From: Emmonsiellopsis sp. PD_33
Taxonomy: Eukaryota > Ascomycota > Eurotiomycetes > Onygenales > Ajellomycetaceae
Assembly: GCA_032988165.1 (NCBI GenBank)
Contig: JANTQF010000414.1
Location: forward strand, 1-28,388
Direction: 5' to 3'
Length of the DNA stretch: 28,388 bases
Both the position numbers and the translations under genes were made by a program. Every line of letters begins with the position of its first letter. Positions within the stretch are counted from its first letter, which is position 1. The notes beneath the pieces were generated by a model. The model was not told where the DNA came from. It ran no database searches and was given only the letters and a program-made list of their open reading frames with translations. Below are positions 8,032 to 17,394 of the stretch, piece after piece.

Positions 8032-9787
8032 CTAGGTAATTTTCCCCAATAGAATAGGCTTATCATGTTCATCCTTTGCCAATACTTTGTTAACGAGGTG
8101 GTCCATCCGTTCGCCGCTTTCAATTAGCCAGGTCCATCCTGATTCTTCGGCTTTCAGTTTCCCTTGGCCTTTCCTCACGTCGCTTTGGGATTTGGTTGCT
8201 CGGCTCATGATCCCCTTCTCAAGCGCTTGTTTCAGGGAAGGTTGAACAGTAAGCAAACCGTTCGAATGCAAAAGTCGTAGTAAGGTTTCCAGCAGTAATG
8301 ACACCCTTGCATTGTCCACCGCACTGTTCGTGCTTGCCGCGTACGGGAGGAAACAATTCTCCAATTTTGCTTGGTTTAGGAACGATTCTGATGAGCTGGG
8401 GGCGGCGCTCTCTAACAGCCGAAAAAGAAGCATTTCGGATAGACTACTCCGTGCTGCGTCAGAGAAATTGCCCAAAACTGGAGATGACACCAAGACTTGA
8501 AATGTTGGTAAGGGAAGATGTCGGATAAATTCCACAAATAGATGATACAAGGAGTCCAGGGTCATGAATGTTTCCGGGAGTGAGACTGAAGCCGTCGATA
8601 GAAGTTGTAGCAGTCGCTGTCGAAGGCCAAGGGCCGGTAATCCTCCCAGTCTTGATAGATGTTCAGAATCTGAGATTTCTGGCAGCTTGCCTGACGGGTC
8701 TACGTCGAAATCTCCGGATAGATTTGAAGTCGGCGATGGCGCACTAGTTCTCGATCTTTTTGGACGAGAAGGACGCTCTTCTTTGATTGCAAGTTCGTCA
8801 CTGTCGTCATCGTCCCCTCGGGCCAAGTAATCCCCATATATGTCTTCGTCAACATTCACGTCTACCTCCCGTCTTTTCAGTTTGGCTTCGTCCCTACCAG
8901 GCTCCTTTAGTTCATTGTGGAATACCTGCCGGAATTCGTTCAACGCCGTCGGACACCCATCGGCGAATATAGCACGGAGGATTCTTCGATGGTGTCCCGA
9001 CACACCAGATGTGCCTAATATGTATTTGGCAATCAGGCTTTCCTTGAGGATTTCATGTTCGATGGGGGATTGCGCTCCATTACTTGAGCTTTTGATCAAC
9101 CTCTCTCTTTCCGCCCAGTCGTCTTCTAAGACTTCACACATGTATTGCAACCAGGCCTGCCATCTCGCCCACCTTTTCGGATAGAGGACTGAACAATTAA
9201 ACGCCCACCCAACAGCATGCCAGAAATCCTCCGCCCGTAGCCATAGAGACCCACCCCTTGCAAGGTCTAAATTCAAAGGGGCTGTGTCAGTGCTGGAAGA
9301 ATAGTCCCCGTTGGAAGAGCCATTGGCATCACTATTCACACGGCGCCGGCCGCCATGACGCGACAAATTGAAATGCGTAAAGGTAAAAGCAGCCTCTAGT
9401 CTTCCGCCCAGCGGTCCCACTAGTTTATTTGTTAGACGAAGTAGCTGTAAAGCGGTATTGGCAGCCTTGTGGGACTCCTTTGCGCTGGTGCGGGTTGTGG
9501 TAGATGGATGAACGGCGACGGTAGCTGCGACAGCGAGCAGTTGCGGCGACGGTACAAATGCTGGACCGGAAGCTATAGTGCCCGCTGAGAGAAGGCCCAG
9601 GAGGAGATCGAATGCATTTTGAACTGTCAAACACAAGATATTAGCTTCGACTGGTGAATCCGATAATGTGGGAAGCGAGCTTACAGAGCTTTTCCTCGAG
9701 GTGAGCGGCGCAATGCTGGCGCAATTCGTATGGCAAAGCCTTGGCAGGCCGGTATTTCGGGGTCTCTTCCTCCCCTTGAGCAGCCAT
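8032..9787 (-). CDS. Uncharacterised 564-aa fungal protein, two exons
   Basis: Exons are 9787-9685 and 9623-8032, joined across a 61-nt intron with a GTAAG donor, GCTAAT branch motif and ACAG acceptor (1695 nt). Exon 1 begins MAAQGEEETPKYRPAKALPY, and the join reads HLEEKLFQNAFDLLLGL, a continuous amphipathic helix. The protein is largely alpha-helical and Leu-rich (LLSAGTIASG; GWAFNCSVLYPKRWARWQAW; LGLRQRLLQLLSTASVSL). An acidic linker with a DDDDSDE run is followed by a basic, Pro/Ser-rich stretch (RPSRPKRSRTSAPSP) at about residues 290-345, which could be a nuclear signal. The even helical content and clean splicing suggest a real conserved gene, but I do not recognise the family. A helical-repeat nuclear protein is only a guess. 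Confidence 0.75.
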
Positions 9788-10084
9788 GGCAGGGGGTTGA
9801 GGCCTGGGGATTGCTACGACATGGCGCGTTGGAGTTGGCGGAGAAGTGGAAGACGCGATGGGGTTTGGCGGCGTGGATAATTCGGGGCGGGAGGAAGCCG
9901 GGCCGATTAACTAGTTTAAATATCAGCAGCTCCAACATACTAGTATGACCGCAGACATTCAATCAAGCTGCTTGTTTATATATTTCCAACTCCCTGGGGG
10001 GTTTTCGTTAAAGGAAAGACTCCGTCCCTTGCCCCTCTTCTTGATCTAATGCTCCAGCAGTCAACCCACCAACTGGCCCGCACC
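9788..10084. promoter_or_regulatory. Shared promoter between the divergent 564-aa and HAD genes
   Basis: About 300 bp separate two start codons that point apart, so both core promoters must lie here. No clear TATA box is visible. The side towards the HAD gene is pyrimidine-rich (CCCTTGCCCCTCTTCTTGATC at 10026-10046), as is usual just before ascomycete start codons. An in-frame upstream ATG for the HAD gene lies at 10049. Confidence 0.5.
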
Positions 10085-11383
10085 ATGTCGTCTATGCGTC
10101 CCTGGCGGTTCGCTCCCCTCAACCCCGAGGCATACCATGAGGGCAAAAAATCACCGTTGAAGGGAGTCGTATTTGATGTTGATGGGACATTATGGTAAGG
10201 ATTTCTTCTTTTTTAATCCTTATCCTTCTTGCCTTTCTGGTTTGCTACCGTTTCTCATATGAGTAAACTTTCACGGCTGCGGAGGGGCTGATACTGAAAT
10301 CCTGAATCATAACCTCTTTATTCGATATCAACTCCCAGCTTCACGGCAACTCTGGAGTTAATATCTACTATATATCAATTAAGATATTGTCTATCCTGCT
10401 TTCCTGCTTCCAAAATGCGGTCTTGTTTACTGCGTTACATAGTACACAAGCTAGTACCTAAATATCTCCAGCAGCTAACCTGATCTTAACCAGTCTACCA
10501 CAAAACTATATGTTCCAAGAGATGCGGTATGTCCATTCATACCTAGCATTTCCCAAGCATGAGCCCTACTCATAATAACAACAATCACAGCTCGGCGCTA
10601 GGAATTCAAAAAGGCGTCGATATCATCGGACATATCCGTAACTTGCCAACGCTAGAAGAGCGCACCGAAGCCATCACGAAGATCCGGAACATTGAGCGTG
10701 AAGCCATGGTGAAGCAGGTACCACAGCCCGGTCTCGTGGAATTAATGGATTACTTGCATTCAAAGGGGTTGAAGCGGGCGCTGTGCACGCGAAATTTCGA
10801 GTAGGTTTTGTTGACCCCTACTTCCCCTTTTTCCCACCCCCCCCCCTTTATACCAGGAGAGGGGAGGAGGGGTTTCAGCCCGACACTTGTATAAATAAAG
10901 GATGGTCGTTGATAATCCTCTCCCAAAGGACACCCGTAAACCACCTCCTCAAAACTCACCTTCCAACCCATGAATTTCTCCCAATCGTAACCCGTGACAC
11001 CCCCGATCTCCTCCCGAAACCCGACCCCGCCGGCATTCTACACATAGCAAAGGAATGGGGAACCAAAGCCCAAGATTTGATCATGGTATGCTCGCTTTTA
11101 TCTATCTCCTAGTTACACTACGGAGCTATAATCACACGCTAATGTAAATCTCCTTCAAAAAAAGGTCGGTGACAGCCTCGACGACATGACAGCGGGGCAT
11201 ATGGCAGGCGCTGCAACCATTCTGTTGCTCAATGACCATAATCAAGCACTGAAAGAACATGAGCATACCCATTTCTGGATTAAGCGGCTGGACGATATGA
11301 TTTCGATCCTGGACTATGGGATTGCGGAGCCCAAGACGGATCCGGACCCCAAGGAAGATGCGGAGTGGGTGACTGAGGATTGA
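10085..11383 (+). CDS. HAD-superfamily hydrolase (YOR131C-like), five exons
   Basis: Proposed exons are 10085-10194, 10494-10526, 10591-10800, 10929-11085 and 11165-11383 (729 nt, 242 aa). Introns are 299, 64, 128 and 79 nt, all GT..AG and in phase. All four HAD motifs are present: DVDGT with nucleophile D31 and acid D33 (motif I), LCTRN with T114 (motif II), PKPDP with K148 (motif III), and VGDSLDD with D173, D176 and D177 (motif IV). It should be a Mg2+-dependent phosphohydrolase with a small helical cap between motifs I and II, most like budding-yeast YOR131C. The substrate is unknown. Exon 2 is only 33 nt. Intron 3 carries a run of ten C followed by a G-rich stretch. An in-frame ATG 36 nt upstream (10049) could add a short N-terminus. 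It converges on the zinc-knuckle gene. Confidence 0.87.
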
Positions 11384-11787
11384 GGAATTGGTATTTGTTT
11401 GATGTTTTGTCGTATTCGAGAGACCCATTAGCTGCATGCGAACAGGCATGAACAGCAATAGAGAAAGAATATTTTAATTTGGGCCACGCCTCATAAAAAA
11501 CTCTGACATTTGCCGATACCGAAGTAAGAAGGCGGCTAAGTTGCCTTGCGAGGAGTTACATCCATCATAAACAAGAGATAAACACAATGTGCACACACAC
11601 ACATACCACAGAGTAATATACATAATCCCCCATGAGTAACGCCGCATTATGTAGCAAGCTTGCTCTATTGCAGATAGGAAGGTATCTATCCCAGCAGGAA
11701 AAAAGGAGGCCTCCCATATCAATGCAGAAACGCCTTGAATGTAATAACACTCGCGTCGTACGTTCATTCAACATATCCCCTGCCTCT
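11384..11787. other. Convergent 3' flank between the HAD and zinc-knuckle genes
   Basis: About 400 bp lie between two stop codons. No gene or motif of note is visible apart from a short CA repeat (ACACACACACAC, about 11591-11603). It probably consists of overlapping 3' UTRs. Confidence 0.5.
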
Positions 11788-13894
11788 TTAAAATCTATGT
11801 TGGTCCCATGCCTTTTTGGCCGCGCTAGGCAAGGGTCGATATGTCTCCCTATTCGAGGCCTGTTTGGCACCACCCCTCCCACGGCCGCCTCGGGAACTAC
11901 CCCCACCTCTACCCCGTCCGCGCCCAGGGGGTGGGCCTCGTGAGCGTGTTAGCGGAGGCGATCTTGGGGGTGATCGAGCGGGATGCCAATTACTAGTGCC
12001 GCCACTTCTTTGTCGTGATGGCGATCTAGCAGGCGACATAGAGCGCTGGCGCGTATTGTTCGCGGGAAACTGTTCCCTGTCTCGGTACCCACGACGATAG
12101 TCTTGCGGGACATATTGGTCGTCTCCACGAGCTTGGGGCCGACGAGTATCATCATCGTAATTCCTGCCCCGTCCAATTCCGTTCCCGAAACGGATCGGTG
12201 CGCGTTGGGGGGACCGACTGATAGGTTTCCAATTATCCGGCCGTCCGAAAGCTCCATCGCTTTCAGGAGAAGGTGACCGTCCACTAGCTCGGCCCCTAAT
12301 CTTGTAGCCAGAACTCTTCGCGCTAGCATCCCCCCGTCCGGTAGGAGCATGAGGGAACGTATTCAGATTGGAGAGGATTGATGGGTCATAATTCTTAAGA
12401 GAAAATGATGACGAATTCATTGGGAAATCCCGTTTGGGGCAATCTCCAAGAAGATGGTGACTGCTTGTGCAGTAAGAGCACGATATCGAAATGAAAATCT
12501 GGCCTGACGTGGGCGTCCGCTTAGGAAGTTTCCATATAAAGTCGCATTCAGCCTCAGCGTGTTCGCTGGAGCCGCAGAAATCACATGGCTCTTCGACGGC
12601 AGAACCCTTAAGGGGGGAGGGGCAGTTCGATGCCTCATGTCCTCGTTCTCTGCACCTTTGGCATCTCATCCAGGAGGAGCAAAACCGGCTTTCATGGACT
12701 GCCCATGCTCCGCAATGTTCACACTGCCTTCAGTGTCAGAAATGACTAAGTGCAACCTTCCCTGGTACATAGAAGTAGGAGTGTTACTACGCCAGAAGAA
12801 AATAATATAGGGAAACATACCTCCTTACTAGGGCAAACCTCTGACAGGTGGCCATCCTTCATACAGTCAATGCATCTTACAGATAGACTGAGGTCAAGCT
12901 CTTCCCTAGCCAAATTGTAAAATGCATACTTGGCCTGAATCTCCAAATCTTTGCGAGTGAGATCAGCAAGAGTCACGGGATTTGAGCTGTATCTTGAGCG
13001 GAATGACTTAATTGCCGTAGCTTTGGGTCCTTTAGAAAAAGTTTCAAGACTAGCATTATCGGTAGCAACGGGATTTGCTGGACCGCCCGCTTCATCTTGG
13101 GAACCCATTTTGACATCAATTGCATCATTGGTCCCCGTTCCATTTTCCTGTCGAAGCTGGCCATTCGAGATACCAACTATGTTGCTGCCAATCGCACCGG
13201 GTTTAGGTGGGCAACTCAGGTTAAGTACGATGTCATCGTTCGTATCTGTCACCTCTCCAGAATCCATGTCAGAGAAATCTGCAGAATATTGAGTTTCGCC
13301 TTTGCTGGCTACAGCTAGGTCCACGTCCAGGGATGGACCACTGCTTTCGCGACCATTATAGTTTAGACCTTGCTTGCTCTTGTCCGAATGATTTTGGTCA
13401 TTACTCCCCGTGGTGGAAGCAGATGCACTTCGACTGCGCCAGTATTTCCCATTAATGGCGTCGAACGACGTCGCCGCAGCTGCATTGGCCGTGCCAGCTT
13501 GACCGCGACCACGGAGTGCAGTCCTGATTGCGCTTTTGCCGACTTTGTTCCAATTCATCGACGGGGCGATTCCAGCGGGAGGTGCACGGGCAACAGGCGA
13601 CGGAGCTCGAGCTCTATCAGCGGAAGAATCATCCCCAGTGTTATCCGTACGTTGGCTAGGACTCGAACTATCCTCGTCTTCAACTGCCAACGAAGTGCTA
13701 GTGAAAGACGTGCCCTTTGGGACAAAATCCTGCATCTCGCGACGAGCTAGCCTGCGGATCTTCCTTGCGCGTCTCTTATTTGAGCTCCCTGTGGAGGCAG
13801 TTTTCTGGGATCCCGAATTCGACGCATCCTTGCCCCGGCCCTGCAGAAAGCCGACGGAGGCAGTCCGCGAGTCGGCATCCTCATCCGCAGACAT
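11788..13894 (-). CDS. Five-zinc-knuckle RNA-binding protein, Air1/Air2-like (TRAMP complex)
   Basis: Exons are 13894-12821 and 12723-11788, joined in phase 0 across a 97-nt intron (2010 nt, 669 aa). Splicing is confirmed by the zinc knuckles it joins. Five C-x2-C-x4/5-H-x4-C knuckles run from residue 341 to 453: C341/C344/H349/C354, C359/C362/H368/C373, C379/C382/H387/C392, C405/C408/H413/C418 and C440/C443/H448/C453. Between knuckles 4 and 5 is IWKLP, resembling the conserved IWR-type motif of the Air linker that contacts the Trf4/5 poly(A) polymerase. Air1/2 supply RNA binding to TRAMP, which marks nuclear RNAs for the exosome. The N-terminal ~330 residues are Ser/Asp-rich and disordered. 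The C-terminus has SRSP-type repeats and an RGG-like tail (GRGRGRGGGSSRGGRGRGG), typical of extra RNA binding. The ATG at 13894 is the first in frame; an upstream GTG adds nothing convincing. Confidence 0.83.
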
Positions 13895-14847
13895 GTCTTT
13901 GTTGCAGGCGGGTCCAACCACCAGTGCCGCGTATCGACCTAAGCCTGGTGATCAGTTGTAGACACACATACGCAGCAACAGTGAGGGCGACGTGCTGCTC
14001 CGTCGAGAACGAGAAAGAAAAAGCTCGACAAGCAATGAGGGGAATAAGAGAGGGACCTGAGATAGAGCTTCGAGGTCAAGCAGGCAGGGGAAAAAAAGCG
14101 ACGTGACTTGGCGTTCTGATTACGTAAACACAACAAGGCGCTAGTGCGGTCACGGGACTTCAGTCTTGGCGGCACACGTGGCAATTTGCTTGGCACGGCC
14201 GGCACCGGAACAACAATGCGCCGGCTGCAGGTCAGATGACGAAAGCTTGCTGCTGCCGAAGAGCCGCATCTCGAGATCTTCAGCTCCGGGTCGAGGTTCC
14301 AAGTCGACTCTGCTCCAACTCTCCGCATCCACGCTCTGATTGTCCATGCCGGCCTGATCGGCATGCTTGGTTTTCATATCTCCATGTGCTGCTCTTATTC
14401 CTAATCCAAATCTCCCAGTTCCAGTCCCTGTGACACCTCTTGGCTCCCTCGCGTTTCTTACGCCATCTGTTCAACGCCTCCCGCTCTCGGAATTTCACCT
14501 CCTCCCTTCATTCGTTTCTGCACCCACCGACTTTCTCCTCCCAGCTGCTCCGACGGATTCTTCTGTTGCAGCTTTCCCTCGAATCCTGCCGTATTCTTAC
14601 CCGCGCTCTAACCTACCCGGCGTTCCCAGGCAGCAGCAGGAGGCCTGCCCAAGCGACGACCCAGCAACTCAAGAACCCCCCCCCACCGCGTCTCACCTAT
14701 CCCCTTAACGCTGCTTTGTCTGCCGTGCAATCGATTCGGGACAATACCGCCAAACTGTCTTCCCTTCTGATACCTCGAACCGTCTCCTTCCCCCCCGATC
14801 TTGACGCCGGTCGAAAGCATCAGTCCTCCGTCTCCTCGAACGACACA
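13895..14847. promoter_or_regulatory. Bidirectional promoter region and long ORMDL leader
   Basis: About 950 bp separate the divergent zinc-knuckle and ORMDL genes. The right half (14390-14830) is strongly pyrimidine-rich and is probably the ORMDL 5' leader. Small upstream frames occur (for example ATG at 14346 with only three codons), but whether they are transcribed is unknown. A stop-free frame from 14440 runs in phase into ORMDL without any ATG. Confidence 0.5.
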
Positions 14848-15618
14848 ATGAGCCAAACTAGAACGGGACGGAGGAGACGGTCCAGCAGCATCATTTACCA
14901 GGAGCCTCCGGAATCGATAGAGCACACGAGTGACCAGGCTGCTCTACCCAACTTGAATGCGACCTGGGTTAACTCTAAAGGTAAGACACTGTGTCTCAAA
15001 GTAGCCCGCTTCCTCTGAGGGGATTCGACCATTGTGACCCCGAAACCACATTTTCGAATACTCTTTCGTCCGGACTGTAAAATTTCCTTTGCAGAATAAC
15101 GTAACTGACTATTTCCCAATCACAGGTGCATGGACTATCCATTTTGTCTTAATTATCGCCCTCAAAATCTTCTACGACATAATCCCCGGTGTATCACAGG
15201 AGACTTCATGGACGCTCACCAATATCTCCTATATGTTCGGCTCGTTTCTGATGTTTCACTGGGTTCGAGGAGTACCGTTTGAATTCAACGCCGGAGCATA
15301 CGACAACCTAAATATGTGGGAGCAAATCGACAACGGGGACCAGTATACACCTGCCAAAAAGTTCCTTCTCAGCGTTCCGATCATTCTCTTTTTGCTGAGC
15401 ACTCACTACACCCACTACGACCTGACATATTTCATAATAAACTTTTTGGCCGTGTTGGGCGTCGTCATTCCGAAGTTACCTATCGTAAGTGCCCCTTCCA
15501 CATCCGCGGCAACCCGGCCCCCCACCTGAATCCAATCTAGCGCTGACAATTTTCCCGTTTCCAGTCCCATCGGATGCGAATAGCATTTTTCTCAGAGCAC
15601 CACGATGATTCTTCGTAG
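14848..15618 (+). CDS. ORMDL-family sphingolipid regulator (Orm1/Orm2 homologue)
   Basis: Exons are 14848-14980, 15126-15484 and 15565-15618 (546 nt, 181 aa), with introns of 145 and 80 nt. ORMDL proteins sit in the ER membrane and bind and restrain serine palmitoyltransferase, the first enzyme of sphingolipid synthesis. The family core is clear: NATWVNSKGAW, DIIPGVSQETSWTLTNI, FHWVRGVPFEFNAGAYDNL, MWEQIDNG, TPAKKFLLSVPIILFL and STHYTHYD. Four hydrophobic segments can be drawn at about residues 49-63, 73-92, 122-138 and 143-160. The cytosolic N-terminus has GRRRRSSSI, which contains an R-x-R-x-x-S site of the type used by Ypk/SGK-family kinases to relieve inhibition in yeast Orm proteins. Exon 3 encodes a short tail (SHRMRIAFFSEHHDDSS). 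Only the ATG at 14848 gives an AUG start in this frame. Confidence 0.93.
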
Positions 15619-17394
15619 TATCAAGGGCTGTTTCGTTCAGGAAGGGGGTGGAAAGGACAAGACAGTTAATTCCCCACGTTTGGCTCCAATTTAGATTGAA
15701 AAGTCTCCTCCTTTCTTGCCTGCTGCTAGATTCTTACTATGCAGCCAGAAAAGCCCCGTCCTTTTTTTAGAGTCAAATAAACATCGATCCCCTTTTCGAT
15801 AGTCTCTCTCTCTGCTAAGCTAAATTACTACTGCATTTCTCCTGCTTTTATCTTTCTTTCCCTGCTGTATTCTTATTTTTGCCTACTAGAAATGTTTCTT
15901 TTTTTTGAGGGAAACAAAAGCGCCCCCCCGGATAGATTAAGATCAAAAACAGGGCGGGATGGATGAGTCAAAGGAAGCGAGGGAGGGACAGGGGAAGAAA
16001 GGGGGAGCCAAAATCATTCTGTTAATTCTTTTTCCTTTTTTCTGTTTTAACATTATTTTAATCCGGTTGGTGTCTGGCAGCCAGCGCTTTTCTCTGTATC
16101 TTTTTGTCTTGTGTTATTTATCCTCTTTTTTTTAAAAAAAAAATACTTCCTGATTATGAATCCCCCTCCCTGCCTGCTATTGATTCCCCTTATTTTGCCT
16201 GTTTCCAAATCATAAGGGCTACCTACTTACTATGCAATGGCAGGCAGCGGTTATCCGTCTCCTTAGGAAATATATTTTAGGGGATAAATCAAAATGTAAG
16301 TTATGTATGTAGCTATATATGAGTCCTTCCTCTTTCCTTTTTATCTCATCTAATATGGCGTGTGGGCGCCATTCACCTCATTGCAGTATAAGTTTACACA
16401 CGGAATGACCCCTCTACTAGGTAGTATTTTTTTGGCCCAAAAAAGGAATAACTACCCCATCCCAAGACATCCGAAAGAAAGTTTTGGGATGACGCAACTC
16501 ATACATTTCTTACATGTAGCCGCCGGATGGATAAGATTTTGTTAACATGAAACAAAAGGTAAAATTTTATCGTCTCCCGCTCGTTTTCGACAGCAGCCAC
16601 GGGGGACGAGGAACTTTAAAAGAAAGGATCCCGAATCGAAATATATTCTGCAATCCCTCTAAACAGGCAGAATGAACAGACAGATGCGCCTATGGACATT
16701 CATTATGCACATGATTGTTTACTCCCCCTCCCCCCCTTTCCGCTCTCCACCTCGAATCCCTGATATTGTTTGCATGTGCAGGCTTGATGGTATGCAAGGG
16801 AGAGAGTAGGTTTCCCCCACCATTTGCAGCTATGCGCCGGGCAGAAGAGATGCGGAGTTGCGGAGACGTGATTTCGAAGAAACAGCAAAATAACGGGGGG
16901 AAAGGGTGGGTTGACGACAACGAGAACAAACAGCAAAACGATCATTAAGATTTGACTGGCAAGACGCGCAAGAAGATAGGATTTCAGGGGGTAGTTGGAA
17001 GATTTCATAACGCTTGCTTAAGGGAAAAAGAGAAAAAAAGAGGGTCCCACATCGAAAAGAACAAGAGGGTAAATATCAGCATGAATAAGCGACAAAAACA
17101 AAACACAGTTACATGGTGAAAGTAGGAGTTGAAATGAGGAAGGAGAGAAAAAGCAAAAAAAACAAAATCCAGATCATCCATCCCATATCATCATTCATAT
17201 CAAACACATGAACCCCTTTTTTCGCCTTAAAAACTGAAAAAGAATTAATTCTCGCCGAAAAAGAAGCAGGAAAAGAATAGCACAGGCCGTGAGAAGCCGG
17301 AAATTTAGAGTACCGATCTAGAAGGGGTTGCAGGAAGCAATAAGAAGCTCATAACCGCGGCAGGACAAAGGGAAGATTTGAGACTATCGGATGA
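15619..17394. other. 1.8-kb convergent non-coding region
   Basis: This lies between the stop codons of ORMDL and the large minus-strand gene. It is rich in homopolymer and polypyrimidine/polypurine runs (T-rich on the left, A/G-rich on the right, as expected for two facing 3' UTRs). The open frames within it are short and featureless. I see no tRNA cloverleaf, transposon end or conserved domain. A non-coding RNA cannot be excluded by reading alone. Confidence 0.5.
15776..15781 (+). terminator. Candidate poly(A) signal of ORMDL
   Basis: AATAAA occurs 158 nt past the ORMDL stop codon, in an A/T-rich context and followed by T-rich sequence. Fungal poly(A) signals are loose, so this is only a candidate. 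Confidence 0.3.

Noticed and set aside
402..9787. SDR, AtuA-like, F-box-like and 564-aa genes as one gene cluster
   Set aside because: No core biosynthetic enzyme, transporter or cluster-type regulator is present. Only the SDR/AtuA pair has even circumstantial support.
11591..11603. CA microsatellite as a functional element
   Set aside because: It is very short and lies in a convergent 3' region with no supporting context.
15619..17394. A hidden tRNA or small gene in the 1.8-kb convergent gap
   Set aside because: I looked for cloverleaf-type motifs and for protein-like frames on both strands and found none. The homopolymer bias fits UTRs.
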